DNA of 64,000 nt from Halopelagius fulvigenes (GCF_042662625.1 NZ_JBHSXH010000015.1:992001-1056000), one strand, 5' to 3'. Positions 15,860 through 24,889 are shown, numbered from the stretch's first letter. Notes: generated by a model not told the origin, from the letters alone. Program-made: numbers and translations.

Positions 15860-17707
15860 ATGGGTCGTCCGACCGCAAGCAACGCGGTCGACGCTTCACG
15901 CGCCGTCGAAGTGAGCGTCGTCCTTCCCGCGTACAACGAAGAGAACACTATCGAACGGACCGTCGAGACGACGCTCTCGGCGCTCTCTTCGTTCCTCCCC
16001 GACGACGCCTTCGAGGTCATCGTCGCCGAAGACGGCTGTTCGGACCGAACGCCCGAACTGGCCGAAGAGATGGCCGCCGCCGACCCGCGCGTCCGCCACT
16101 TCCACAGCGACGAACGGTTGGGGCGCGGCGGCGCACTCGAACACGCGTTCGAGGCGGCCGCGGGCGACGTTCTCGTCTACTTCGACACCGACCTCGCGAC
16201 GGACATGCGACACCTCGAAGAACTGGTCGAACGCGTGCGCTCGGGCGACTGCGACGTCGCCACCGGGTCGCGGTGGATGCCGGAGAACGTCGCCGACCGG
16301 CCCGCCAAGCGCGGCGTGCCGAGTCGCGCGTACAACGTCCTCGTGCGCCTCTTCCTCCAGTCCGACCTCCGGGACCACCAGTGCGGCTTCAAGGCGTTCT
16401 CCCGGGAGGTGTTCGAGACGCTCCGCGACGGTGTGGAGGACGAACACTGGTTCTGGGACACGGAGATGCTCGTCCGCGCCCAACGCGAGGGGTTCGAGGT
16501 CGGCGAGTTCGCCGTCGATTGGACGCCGCAGAGCGACACGAAGGTGGACCTCGTCCGCGACGTGTTCGGCATGGGGAGCCAGATACTTCGGGCGTGGTGG
16601 CAGCTGTCGGTTCGCCCGCGCATCACGCGCAGAGTCGCGTTAGTCGCCGGCGCGGTCCTGACCGTCGCCGCGATGCTTCTCATGACGCAGTACATCGACT
16701 TCGGGGCCGTCCTCTCGGAGGTCAGGCAGGCCGACATGACCTTCGTCGCCGTCGCCACCGTCATCTACATCCTCTCGTGGCCCGTCCGCGGCGTCCGCTA
16801 CCGCGACATCCTCGAAGAGTTGGGCTACCGGGAGAAGGCGAGCTTTCTCACCGGCGCGGTGTTCATCAGTCAGACCGGGAACCTCGTGTTCCCCGCGCGC
16901 GCGGGCGACCTCATCCGCGCGTACGTGGTGAAGGCGCGGCGTGGCATCCCCTACCCGACGGGGTTCGCCTCCCTCGCGGCCGAACGCGTCTTCGACCTCC
17001 TCACGATAGCCGGCATGGCGGGCGTCGTCCTCGTGGGCTACACCGTGACCGGAGAGACCGCCGAACTGGCGGCGACGCTCGTCGGCGCGGAGGAGGCCGG
17101 GCTGGTCGCCGTCGTCGTCGCGACACTCGTCGGTCTGGCCGCCGTCGTCGCCGTCGCCGTCATCGCCCTCACCGCCCGGTCGGACAGCAACTTCGCGGGG
17201 AGTCTCGTCCGCCGGGCGAGTTCCGACTCCTACGCGGAGTACGTCGCGGGCGTCGTCGAACGGTTCGCGGGCGACTTGCAGACCGTCGCCGGGACGCGAC
17301 GCGGGTTCGCCCGCGTCGGCGCGTCGAGCGTCGTCATCTGGACGCTGGACGTCATCACGGCGGTCGTCATCCTCGCGGCGTTCGACCCCGGACTCGGAGT
17401 CGTCGAACTCCTCGCCGTCGGCTTCTTCGCCGTCAGCGTCGGCAACCTCGCGAAGGTGCTCCCCCTCTCGCCCGGCGGCGTCGGCCTCTACGAAGGCGCG
17501 TTCACCCTGCTGGTCATGGGCCTGACCGACGTGGGCCCCTCCATCGCCATCGGCGCGGCGGTGCTCGACCACGCGCTGAAGAACGTCATCACCATCATCG
17601 GCGGGTACGCCTCGATGATCGGCCTGAACGTCTCCCTGACGACCGCCGTCGAGGAGACGCGCGACGTGAAAGACGCCCCCGAGGGAGCGGCGAAACTCGA
17701 CGACTGA
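15860..17707 (+). CDS. aglD: AglD-type glycosyltransferase with flippase-like membrane domain
   Basis: 615 aa. Residues 15-240 are a family 2 glycosyltransferase of the dolichol-phosphate type: VVLPAYNEENTI, IVAEDGCSDRT, the metal-binding DTD at 109-111, ATGSRWMPE and HQCGFKAFSRE. From about residue 255 the chain becomes a polytopic membrane domain of the lysylphosphatidylglycerol-synthase/UPF0104 kind (FPARAGDLIRAYVVK, LPLSPGGVGLYEG). Length and architecture match Haloferax AglD, which charges dolichol phosphate with the final hexose of the S-layer N-glycan. The orthologous role is inferred, because haloarchaea hold several such enzymes. A repeat-type hairpin begins just after the stop. Confidence 0.75.
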   Translation: MGRPTASNAVDASRAVEVSVVLPAYNEENTIERTVETTLSALSSFLPDDAFEVIVAEDGCSDRTPELAEEMAAADPRVRHFHSDERLGRGGALEHAFEAAAGDVLVYFDTDLATDMRHLEELVERVRSGDCDVATGSRWMPENVADRPAKRGVPSRAYNVLVRLFLQSDLRDHQCGFKAFSREVFETLRDGVEDEHWFWDTEMLVRAQREGFEVGEFAVDWTPQSDTKVDLVRDVFGMGSQILRAWWQLSVRPRITRRVALVAGAVLTVAAMLLMTQYIDFGAVLSEVRQADMTFVAVATVIYILSWPVRGVRYRDILEELGYREKASFLTGAVFISQTGNLVFPARAGDLIRAYVVKARRGIPYPTGFASLAAERVFDLLTIAGMAGVVLVGYTVTGETAELAATLVGAEEAGLVAVVVATLVGLAAVVAVAVIALTARSDSNFAGSLVRRASSDSYAEYVAGVVERFAGDLQTVAGTRRGFARVGASSVVIWTLDVITAVVILAAFDPGLGVVELLAVGFFAVSVGNLAKVLPLSPGGVGLYEGAFTLLVMGLTDVGPSIAIGAAVLDHALKNVITIIGGYASMIGLNVSLTTAVEETRDVKDAPEGAAKLDD

Positions 17708-17710
17708 TAC

Positions 17711-17774
17711 CCACCTTTTTCTGCTTCGGGTGCGCTTCGCGCACCCTCACCGCAAAAATCTGGACCAAAAAGGC
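17711..17774 (+). repeat. Dispersed element, copy 1 (T5 tract, hairpin, ATCTGGACC tail)
   Basis: Starts three bases after the aglD stop. Parts in order: CCACCTTTTT (17711-17720); TTCGGGTGCGC leading into a perfect hairpin, GGGTGCGC (17728-17735), loop TTC, GCGCACCC (17739-17746); a CACCGC spacer; and AAAATCTGGACCAAAAAG (17755-17772). The same order recurs at 44034-44096 after an unrelated gene. The T5 run may end transcription. Because both the hairpin and the unpaired tail are conserved, it looks like a small repeated element rather than a chance terminator. Confidence 0.7.
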
Positions 17775-17780
17775 CGACTC

Positions 17781-17797
17781 AGCCGTCGAAGACGGCT
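17781..17797. terminator. GAA-triloop hairpin between aglD and the NTPase gene
   Basis: AGCCGTC (17781-17787) pairs exactly with GACGGCT (17791-17797) around GAA. It stands between dispersed element copy 1 and the convergent stop at 17846, so it may form the boundary for the opposing gene. Confidence 0.35.
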
Positions 17798-17845
17798 TCG
17801 TCGGTGAACCGCACGCCTTCGGCGCGCGGATGTTCTTACGGCCAA

Positions 17846-18355
17846 CTACCGATACAACTCGCTCACGAACGGCGCGAGGGCCGCCGTCACCGCCGATTCG
17901 AGCGCGTCCGTCCGGGACATCCGGCCGCCGGTGAACGCGCCGGCCGCGCCCTGCTTCTTTGCCACGTCTTCGGTCCCGAGAACGTCGTCCATCACCGGCC
18001 CGAGTTCCTCGCCGGCCCGCACCCTGTCCGCGATTCGGTCGGGGAGGCGCAGGCTCGGCCCCGCGCCGTACCCCGTCGTCTCGCCGTCGGTGACGGCGGC
18101 CCACATCACCAAGAACAGGTCGTCGGACCCCTCGAAGGAGGCCACACCCCCCTCGATGCCGACGCCGAAGTCGTACGCGCCCGCGTCGAGGGCGGCGACG
18201 GCGCGGTTCTCCGCGCCGGTGCGCGTCTCCGCGTGCCCCGTCGGTTGCTCCGAGACGCCCGAGGGCACGGACTCGGACGCCACGGTCGCCTCGTCGAAGG
18301 CGCGTTCCGTCGCGTCACGCTTCACCGGATTTCCGCTGCCGACTGCGACTCGCAT
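17846..18355 (-). CDS. Inosine/xanthosine triphosphatase (YjjX/DUF84 family)
   Basis: 169 aa. The start MRVAVGSGNPVKRDAT matches the nucleotide-binding loop of the YjjX/DUF84 family, and DFGVGIEGGV with SLRLPDRI are further family hallmarks. These enzymes hydrolyse non-canonical purine nucleoside triphosphates (ITP, XTP) and keep them out of nucleic acids. It lies 48 bases downstream of the BtuF-like gene on the same strand, so the two could share a transcript, though no functional link is obvious. Family assignment is firm; substrate preference is from family knowledge. Confidence 0.85.
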   Translation of the reverse strand: MRVAVGSGNPVKRDATERAFDEATVASESVPSGVSEQPTGHAETRTGAENRAVAALDAGAYDFGVGIEGGVASFEGSDDLFLVMWAAVTDGETTGYGAGPSLRLPDRIADRVRAGEELGPVMDDVLGTEDVAKKQGAAGAFTGGRMSRTDALESAVTAALAPFVSELYR

Positions 18356-18403
18356 GCCCGCCGGTTCCGCGTCGGCGGGGATGTGCGTGTCGCTTTCGGC
18401 GAC

Positions 18404-19180
18404 TCACTCGCCGCCGTGAAGGAGAGACGAGAGCGTCTCGATACCCTCGACGAGGCGGGGACTCGGCTGGTTCAACAGGTCGTCGTCTACGACGTGAACG
18501 TCGGCGTCGACGTTCCACCCGCGGGCGCGGAACGACTCGGGGTCCACCCGGTCGCCGTGGCCGCAGACGTGCAACACGACGTGGTCGGGGTCTTCGACTT
18601 CGACCGCGGAGCGAGACACCTCTCTGGAGCGTTCGCCGGGCGGGACGAACGGGTAGCGTCCGCCGGCGGCCGCCACCGCCTCGGGGACCCAGTTGCCCGC
18701 GGCCATCGGCGGGTCGGACCACTCCTCGCAGTAGACGACCGGGCGAGGACCGTCGCCCGGTTCGTCGGCGACCGACTCTCGGACCGCCGCGAGTCGGTTC
18801 CGCGCCTCCGCGGCGAGTTCGGCCCCCGCCTCCGGTCGCCCGACGGCGCGACCCAGCGTCTCGAAGGAGTCTACGACGGCCGCTAACCCGTCGGGTTCGA
18901 CGTGGCAGACGTCGAAGCCCCGGTCGAGGAGTTCGTCGCGGACGTCCGCCTGCAAGCCGTCGCTGGTGCAGACGAGGTCGGGGTCTAACTCGGCGATGCG
19001 GTCGTAGTCGGGGTTCAACCACCCGCCGACGACCGGCCGGTCCAACTCGCAGTGCGTCGTAACGCCGACGACGATGTCGTCCGCGCCCATCGCCGCGAGC
19101 GTCGCCGTCGAACTCGGTGCCAGCGATACGACGCGCGGTGCCCCCTCGGCCCCGCGTGCGCCCTCCGGGTCACCCTCCAT
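18404..19180 (-). CDS. Periplasmic-binding-fold metal/cobalamin receptor (BtuF-like), no signal peptide
   Basis: 258 aa helical-backbone metal receptor. Family elements: RVVSLAPSSTATLAAMGADDIVVG, DYDRIAELDPDLVCTSDG, and the C-terminal lobe ending DDDLLNQPSPRLVEGIETL. BtuF-type proteins deliver corrinoids or Fe-siderophores to ABC importers. Here there is neither signal peptide nor lipobox and no transporter gene nearby, so a cytosolic role is likely. The frame allows an earlier ATG at 19225, but a TATATA box at 19230-19235 sits too close for that. The ATG at 19180 (MEGDPEG) leaves a roughly 25-base leader and matches the family start. Confidence 0.75.
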   Translation of the reverse strand: MEGDPEGARGAEGAPRVVSLAPSSTATLAAMGADDIVVGVTTHCELDRPVVGGWLNPDYDRIAELDPDLVCTSDGLQADVRDELLDRGFDVCHVEPDGLAAVVDSFETLGRAVGRPEAGAELAAEARNRLAAVRESVADEPGDGPRPVVYCEEWSDPPMAAGNWVPEAVAAAGGRYPFVPPGERSREVSRSAVEVEDPDHVVLHVCGHGDRVDPESFRARGWNVDADVHVVDDDLLNQPSPRLVEGIETLSSLLHGGE

Positions 19181-19229
19181 ACCCCCTCTCGAACGTGTGA
19201 GCGCAAAGGAGTTACGCGAAGTCAACAGT

Positions 19230-19235
19230 ATATAA
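19230..19235 (-). promoter_or_regulatory. TATA box for the BtuF-like gene
   Basis: TATATA, read on the minus strand within TTTATATA, lies about 50 bases before the ATG at 19180. It would give a leader of about 25 bases and argues against the earlier in-frame start at 19225. Confidence 0.4.
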
Positions 19236-19397
19236 ACATGAACGACACCCGTTCACAAACGTCGGAAATCGAGGCCTATCGTACGAATTCGAAGAAAATT
19301 CCGAACTGCTTATGTGGTCTTACTCGCTCTTTGGGGTACGGACCGCCTCGGGCTTTCTCAGCCGTGTTTCCGCACCGGGGCATTCGTCGCTGTACCA

Positions 19398-20450
19398 ATG
19401 AGCGAGAAGAGCACCTTCACTCGCAGAACTGCGAGAACGAGAGAGGAACCGAAAGAGCGGACCGGCGAGAAACGGAACGCCGACTCCGCGGGAGAGAAGT
19501 GGGGGCGACCGGCGGACGAATCCGAGACGGAGTCGGAGACGACCGACGAGGAACTGACGTGCCCGGAGTGCGGCGGCAACGTCATCACCGACGACGAACA
19601 CGGGGAGACGGTCTGTGACGACTGCGGCCTCGTCATCACCGAGGACTCCGTGGACCGCGGCCCCGAGTGGCGCGCCTTCGACGCCCAGGAGAAGGACAGC
19701 AAGTCCCGCGTCGGCGCGCCGACGACGAACACGATGCATGACAAGGGTCTCTCGACCAACATCGACTGGCGCGACAAGGACGCGTACGGCAACTCGCTGT
19801 CGTCGAACCAGCGCCAGAAGATGCAGCGTCTCCGCAAGTGGAACGAGCGGTTTCGCACCCGCGACTCCAAGGAGCGCAATCTGAAGCAGGCCCTCGGCGA
19901 GATAGACCGCATGGCCTCGGCGCTCGGTCTGCCGGAGAACGTCCGCGAGACGGCCTCGGTCATCTACCGCCGCGCACTCGACGACGACCTACTGCCGGGA
20001 CGCTCCATCGAGGGCGTCGCCACCTCCTGTACGTACGCCGCCGCGCGGATGGCCGGCGTCCCGCGTTCGCTCGACGAGATCACGGACGTCTCGCGTGTCG
20101 AGAAGAGCGAAGTCGCCCGGACGTACCGCTACATCGCCCGCGAACTGTCGCTGGAGGTCAAGCCAGCGGACCCAGAGCAGTACGTCCCGCGCTTCGCGTC
20201 GGAACTCGGACTCTCCGACGAGTCGAAGATGCGCGCGCGCCAACTGCTGAAGAACGCCAAGGAGAAGGGCGTCCACTCGGGCAAGTCGCCGGTCGGCCTC
20301 GCGGCCGCCGCCGTCTACGCCGCCGCCCTCCTCACGAACGAGAAGACGACGCAGGCCGCCGTCAGCGACGTCGCGGACATCTCCGAGGTCACCATCCGCA
20401 ACCGCTACCACGAACTCCTCGAAGCCGAGGAGAGCCTCGGCCTCGCCTGA
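19398..20450 (+). CDS. tfb: Transcription initiation factor TFB
   Basis: 350 aa, the archaeal TFIIB counterpart that bridges TBP and promoter DNA to RNA polymerase. An unusually long charged N-terminus (about 50 residues) precedes the zinc ribbon (C55, C58, C73, C76). Then come the B-reader/linker (EWRAFDAQEKDSKSRVG, NIDWRDKDAYGN) and two cyclin repeats (about 150-245 and 250-345), the second with the HTH YRYIARELSLEV...VTIRNRYHEL. Haloarchaea carry several tfb paralogues that tune gene programmes, so this is one of a set. The leader is long (about 60 bases if a CTTATG box near 19308 is used), unlike its leaderless neighbours. Confidence 0.95.
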   Translation: MSEKSTFTRRTARTREEPKERTGEKRNADSAGEKWGRPADESETESETTDEELTCPECGGNVITDDEHGETVCDDCGLVITEDSVDRGPEWRAFDAQEKDSKSRVGAPTTNTMHDKGLSTNIDWRDKDAYGNSLSSNQRQKMQRLRKWNERFRTRDSKERNLKQALGEIDRMASALGLPENVRETASVIYRRALDDDLLPGRSIEGVATSCTYAAARMAGVPRSLDEITDVSRVEKSEVARTYRYIARELSLEVKPADPEQYVPRFASELGLSDESKMRARQLLKNAKEKGVHSGKSPVGLAAAAVYAAALLTNEKTTQAAVSDVADISEVTIRNRYHELLEAEESLGLA

Positions 20451-20608
20451 ACTGCGCCGTTCGCCGCGGTTTTCGGTTTTATCGACGCTCGCAAGCGACC
20501 GCTCCGCTCTCCCCGCCGAACCGAGGCGATTTGACCTCTCCCCCGACGGGTTCCGGCCGATTTCGCGCGCCGGGTAAGCGTTTAGTCGCCGCACTCCGGC
20601 CTTCGAGT

Positions 20609-21313
20609 ATGCACCTCTCGTTCGACTCGTTCGTGTTGGCGGCGGCCACCGCCGACCTCTCGGACGCCGCGGACCCCCTGGTCGACGAACACGCCGATGC
20701 GGTGGAGTTTCGGATGGACCTCGCGGATTCGGACCCCGAGTCCGCCCTCGACGCCTACGACGGAGGCGTTCCGCTCATCGCGACGAACCGCGCGTCGTGG
20801 GAGGGCGGCGAGTGCGACGACGGCGAGGACGACCGGTTGGCGGCACTCGAACGGGCGGCCGAACGGGACGTGGTGGCGGCCGTCGATATCGAACTCGACA
20901 GCCTCCTCACCCCGCGGGGCGCGGCGGCGGCCGACCGGGTTCGGGAGTCGGGCGCGTCCGTCGTGGCCTCCGTTCACGACTTCGAGGGGACGCCCGCCGC
21001 CTCCGAACTCCGCCGGAAACTCCACCGGGCGGCGACGCTCGGCGACGTGGGGAAAGTCGCGGTGACGGCGACGGACGACCGCGACGCCCTGCGACTCCTC
21101 GAAGCGACGGACGCCGCGACGACGTGGGGCGACACCGTGGCGACGATGGCGATGGGCGAGGCAGGGCGACACACGCGCGCCGTCGCGCCCGTTTACGGGT
21201 CGAAAATCGGGTACGCGCCCGTCAGACCGGCGGACGCCACCGCACCGGGCCAGTACGACTTGGAGACGCTTTCTCGACTCGTCGGCGACCTCGAAAGAAA
21301 TCCGGACACTTAA
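20609..21313 (+). CDS. aroD: 3-dehydroquinate dehydratase, type I
   Basis: 234 aa TIM-barrel enzyme that converts 3-dehydroquinate to 3-dehydroshikimate, the third step of the shikimate pathway. Catalytic residues fit the class I mechanism: H123 in VVASVHDFEGTP and the Schiff-base lysine K149 in GKVAVTATDD. EFRMDLAD near residue 30 (substrate-binding Glu/Arg) and the GSKIGYAPV ending are further hallmarks. The dehydroquinate synthase II gene that supplies its substrate is 0.5 kb away on the opposite strand. The ATG at 20609 is preceded by a GCGTTTAG TATA-like box at leaderless spacing. Confidence 0.93.
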   Translation: MHLSFDSFVLAAATADLSDAADPLVDEHADAVEFRMDLADSDPESALDAYDGGVPLIATNRASWEGGECDDGEDDRLAALERAAERDVVAAVDIELDSLLTPRGAAAADRVRESGASVVASVHDFEGTPAASELRRKLHRAATLGDVGKVAVTATDDRDALRLLEATDAATTWGDTVATMAMGEAGRHTRAVAPVYGSKIGYAPVRPADATAPGQYDLETLSRLVGDLERNPDT

Positions 21314-21339
21314 GCGTCGTGACCGCTTCGGGGCAGGAC

Positions 21340-21777
21340 ATGGCGGATACGCGTCGGCGAGCGATGGTCGCCGCCCTCGTGGGCGTACTCGGTGCGAGCG
21401 TCGGCATCGCCGGCGCGGGGCACGTCTACCTCCGGCGGTGGCGCAGAGCGGTCGCGTGGTTCACGCTCGTCGTCGCCGTCGGCGTGGGCCTCGTGTTCGC
21501 GTTCGCCGACCCGACGACGGTGTCGGTGTGGGACCTCTCGGCTCTCCCTACGGAGGTGACCGGGCCGGTGTTCGCGCTCCTGTTTCTCAGCACGGTGGAC
21601 GCCTACTACGTCGCCGCGCGCAGTTACCGGACGGACTCCGGCCCGCGGTGTCCGCACTGCGGCGGCGAACTCGACGCGGAGATGTCGTTCTGCCCGTGGT
21701 GCGCGACGGAACTGAAGCGTCGGCCCGAGGGCGTCGAGAACGTCGAAGTCGAGGAACGCGGCGACGAGACGAAGTAG
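21340..21777 (+). CDS. Three-span membrane protein with C-terminal zinc ribbon
   Basis: 145 aa. Hydrophobic segments near 8-30, 38-56 and 74-92 are followed by a zinc ribbon (C104, C107, C118, C121: RCPHCGGELDAEMSFCPWC) and a charged tail. Haloarchaeal proteins of this shape are filed as DUF7575 (from memory). It begins 26 bases after the aroD stop, so the two are probably co-transcribed, but no shikimate role follows from that. It ends convergent with the dehydroquinate synthase gene, 28 bases apart. Confidence 0.7.
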   Translation: MADTRRRAMVAALVGVLGASVGIAGAGHVYLRRWRRAVAWFTLVVAVGVGLVFAFADPTTVSVWDLSALPTEVTGPVFALLFLSTVDAYYVAARSYRTDSGPRCPHCGGELDAEMSFCPWCATELKRRPEGVENVEVEERGDETK

Positions 21778-21805
21778 AGAGACGGAGCGACGGGCGGAAC
21801 TCGGA

Positions 21806-22996
21806 TTACTTCTCGATGATGCTCTCTTCGACCGCCTCGCCGAAGTGGCGGGCGGTCTGTTCGTAGTAGAGGAGGATTTCGTCGCCGGCTTCGAGGTCCG
21901 TGACCGACGTGCGGCCCTCGCGCGTGTGGACCTTGATAGTCTCGGCGTTCTGCAGGAGCGTCTCCACCCTGTCGCCGTCTACGTCTGCTTCGACGCGGAA
22001 CATCGGTCGCTTCTCTATCTTCACGCGCCCGACGATGGCCTCCCGCGTCCGACCGGTCTGGTCTACCACCTGCACCTCGTCGCCGCTTTTCAGCTCCGAG
22101 AGGTACTTCGTCCCGCCGTCGGGCGTCCGGACGTACGCGTGGACAGCGCCGGCGTTGACGCGGAACGGTCGGGAGGCGACGTACGGCGACTCGGCCGTCT
22201 CGGCGTGGACGAAGAAGAGACCCCGGCCCATGCTGCCGACGAGCATCCCCTCGTCGTGTTCCATCAGGTTGCCCGTGTCGACGCAGACCCGGTCGGCCAT
22301 GCCGGTCCGTTCGACGGCGGTCACCTCGGCCCACCGGAGTTCGAGCGACTCGCGTTCGGCCTCGTCGCGTATCTCGACGGTTCGGCGAATCTCGTCGGGG
22401 TCGTCGCTGTCCAAGAGGACGCCGTCGGAGCCGGATTCGAGCGTCTCGAACGCCGTCTTCGCCTCCTCGGCGGAGGTGACGCCCGCGATGAGTTCCGTCT
22501 CGTCGCCGATGCGGGCGATGAGGTTCTCCAAGGGGATGATGGTCCAGTCCTCCCCGATGACGATGGTGTGGTCGGCGTCCAGGGCCGCCTCCTCGGCGAA
22601 CGACTCGTAGTCCTTCGAGAGGATGCGGACGTACGCGCCGTTGGCTCTCTCGTCGTCGCGGCGGAGCGTCGTGAGGTCGGCGGAACCGGAGAAGTCGGAG
22701 GGGAGGTCCACGGTGCCGTCGCCCTCGCCGCCCTTGCCGACGAAGTAGGCGTCGGCGTTCTCGTTCGGGTCGGGCGTTTCGTCCTCCGCCTCCTCGACGT
22801 CGTCGACGAGTCGCACGTCCCCGTCGTTCCGGAAGGCGGCCACGTTCACGTCGCCGAGCGAACGGACGCGTTCGACGTCTTCCTCGTCTACGAGCACCCA
22901 ATCGACCCCCGCTTCGAGGCCCGCGGTGATTCGTCGCTTCCTCGTCTCCCAATCGCCGACGGCGTCGTCGGCCTTGAGCCAGACGCTCCGAGTCAT
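21806..22996 (-). CDS. 3-dehydroquinate synthase II (archaeal type)
   Basis: 396 aa, matching the MJ1249-type enzyme. It turns 2-amino-3,7-dideoxy-D-threo-hept-6-ulosonate (ADTH) into 3-dehydroquinate by NAD-dependent oxidative deamination and cyclisation, replacing bacterial AroB. Recognised from the MTRSVWLKAD start, EEAKTAFETLESGSDGVLLDSDD, the CVDTGNLMEHDEGMLVGS block and the C-terminal beta domain with RTREAIVGRVKIEKRPM. Start at ATG 22996; an in-frame ATG 15 bases upstream (MSVRT) is less typical. The enzyme supplying ADTH lies 2 kb away on the same strand, beyond a DUF2891 gene and a long gap. Confidence 0.92.
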   Translation of the reverse strand: MTRSVWLKADDAVGDWETRKRRITAGLEAGVDWVLVDEEDVERVRSLGDVNVAAFRNDGDVRLVDDVEEAEDETPDPNENADAYFVGKGGEGDGTVDLPSDFSGSADLTTLRRDDERANGAYVRILSKDYESFAEEAALDADHTIVIGEDWTIIPLENLIARIGDETELIAGVTSAEEAKTAFETLESGSDGVLLDSDDPDEIRRTVEIRDEAERESLELRWAEVTAVERTGMADRVCVDTGNLMEHDEGMLVGSMGRGLFFVHAETAESPYVASRPFRVNAGAVHAYVRTPDGGTKYLSELKSGDEVQVVDQTGRTREAIVGRVKIEKRPMFRVEADVDGDRVETLLQNAETIKVHTREGRTSVTDLEAGDEILLYYEQTARHFGEAVEESIIEK

Positions 22997-23812
22997 TGTG
23001 CGAACCGACACGTCAGTAGGGCTTGAACGTGGCGACTCTCAACAGAATTGCCGGACGACGGCGCGGAATCGACGACCGGCGAGACGCCGCGACGGCGGCA
23101 TCGACCGGGATTAGATATAGCACTCAATGGTTTATTTCGTTCCCGAGGGGCGCCTGCGGCGGCGTCGTTCGCTCCGCGGACGAGTTTCCCCGACGCGGCG
23201 TTCAGGTGCCCGAGTCGGACGTGAGAAAGCCCCTTCCCGCGGCGGACGAACCCGCGACGAGAACGGACGGCCGACTCGCCCGGCGGCACCCCCGGAGTTT
23301 CGGCCGCGACGACCGCCCGCGGGATCAACGCCGAACCGCCCACCGGCGAAACGGCCGCGTGGGGCACGAGGGTGAGAAGTCGGCGTTCGTCCCGAGGAGA
23401 GTCGTCGAGACCGCGGACCGACTCGGTGTCCCGTCGTCTCACCGGATTCGCTCGCCGGGGATACCGAAGCGTCGAGAACTCGCCGCCCGGGAGTACGCAC
23501 GCGAACCGGTCAGCCCCCCGTTCGTCTCGCTACCGACCGCCCCACCTCCGAATCGCGTCCGTACTCGGCGGGGTCCGACCGCTATCGGAACGGATCCGTG
23601 AGCGAAATCGCCCGGAGGGACGTCCGTGACGGGCCGCGGCGGCACTCTGCGAGAACGAGAACCGACGCCGGCGAGAGAGACATACATCAAATACCGCGAT
23701 ACGAAATCGGGGCGTTCCGAGAAATCGGACACTCGGCGGAGGGTGCACGTCGCTCCGACCGCTTACCGGCCGAAACGGGAGAATCTGGAGAAACAGCGAC
23801 TGACGAGTGCGA
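22997..23812. other. 816-base gap with no convincing gene
   Basis: The longest gene-free stretch. Reading frames on both strands are open for 80-190 codons, but the translations are Arg/Ser/Pro-rich and lack the acidic composition of every real gene here. I see no tRNA cloverleaf, no T-run terminator and no long repeat. An AT-richer patch (TTAGATATAG to TTTATTTCG, about 23111-23138) could be a promoter. It may hold a non-coding RNA, a decayed gene or long regulatory DNA. Confidence 0.5.
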
Positions 23813-24889
23813 TTACGCCGGCGCGATGCCGCCCTCCTCTCTGGTGAGGAGGCAGAGGACGAACGAGGAGAGCCAGTGGGACCCGGCGTAGTTCTCGGTG
23901 AACGCCCGTTGTAATCCGCGCTCGGCGTGTCTCTCCGCGCTCTGACGGAACGGCTCGGCGTACCGGTGGCCGTCGAGGGCGGACGCGAGGCCCGCCGCGC
24001 ACCACGCCTTCGAGACGTTCAGTCCGACGAGGTGGAGCGCGACCCCTTCCTCGGGGTCCGAATCGGCGCGGACGGGTTCGAGGACGGAATCGTACGGAGA
24101 GCGGGCCAGGTCGGGGAAGAACCCCTCGGCCCACGTTTCGAACTCGTCGCGGTCGTAGACGCGGCGCATCAGGTCCGCCTCGGTCAGCGAGGGCGAGAGG
24201 AAGTCCCACCCGAGCGGTTCGTACTCGACCGGGTAGTCCCGATCCTCGGCGAAGAACTCCCTCGCCGTCTCGGAGGCGGCGGATTCGAGCGCGGTGTCGG
24301 ACACCGTCCGCGCGTAATCGAGGACGCAGTGCAGGGCGAACGCGGAGTTCCGGTGCGTTCCGACCCGGAACGGACGCTCTTGGGTCAGAAACTCCGAGCG
24401 GACGAGGGAGACGATCTTCCGCTCCAACGGTTCGAGGACCGAGCGCCACGCTGCGGCGCGGTCGTTCCCCCACAGGTGCAGTTCCGACGCGAGGTGGAGG
24501 AGCCACGCCCAACCGTAGGGTTTCTCGAACGCGGGGTTGCGCTCGAACTGTTCGACCTCACGTTCGACGTTCTCGGGCGTGAACCGACCGTCGATGCTCT
24601 CTACGATTCGAGAGCGCTCGGGGTGGTCCTCGAACAGTCGGAGTTGGCGAACGAGCGCCCAGTGACTGTGGACCGCCGAGTGCCAGTCGTAGCAACCGAA
24701 GAACACCGGGTGTCGCTCCTTCGGTCGCGGCCCGCCGGAGGGGGAGTCCAGAGACCGAGCGTGGTGGGGGAACTCGGTTTCGACCGATTCGAGCGGGTGG
24801 TGCGCGAGCGTCTCCGCCGCCTCCGAACCCAACCAGTCGCTCTCTCCGGCGAGAATGGCGTCGATGTCCGCGTCGGCGAACGTATCCAT
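23813..24889 (-). CDS. DUF2891-family protein
   Basis: 358 aa soluble protein. The family signature HPVFFGCYDWHSAVHSHWAL is intact near residue 60, along with SHWLSSFVLCLLTREEGG at the C-terminus. The fold is expected to be an alpha/alpha toroid like glycosyl hydrolases or terpene cyclases, because the sequence is a series of long helices with conserved Trp, His and Tyr. Members occur in bacteria and haloarchaea without an assigned reaction; the D-W-H-S-x-V-H-x-H-W motif looks catalytic, but this is inference. It lies between ADTH synthase and dehydroquinate synthase II on the same strand, with gaps of 105 and 816 bases. Confidence 0.85.
   Translation of the reverse strand: MDTFADADIDAILAGESDWLGSEAAETLAHHPLESVETEFPHHARSLDSPSGGPRPKERHPVFFGCYDWHSAVHSHWALVRQLRLFEDHPERSRIVESIDGRFTPENVEREVEQFERNPAFEKPYGWAWLLHLASELHLWGNDRAAAWRSVLEPLERKIVSLVRSEFLTQERPFRVGTHRNSAFALHCVLDYARTVSDTALESAASETAREFFAEDRDYPVEYEPLGWDFLSPSLTEADLMRRVYDRDEFETWAEGFFPDLARSPYDSVLEPVRADSDPEEGVALHLVGLNVSKAWCAAGLASALDGHRYAEPFRQSAERHAERGLQRAFTENYAGSHWLSSFVLCLLTREEGGIAPA

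Noticed and set aside
23023..23601. 192-codon frame in the long gap
   Set aside because: Strongly Arg-rich with no acidic bias and no conserved-looking motifs; reads as a GC artefact.
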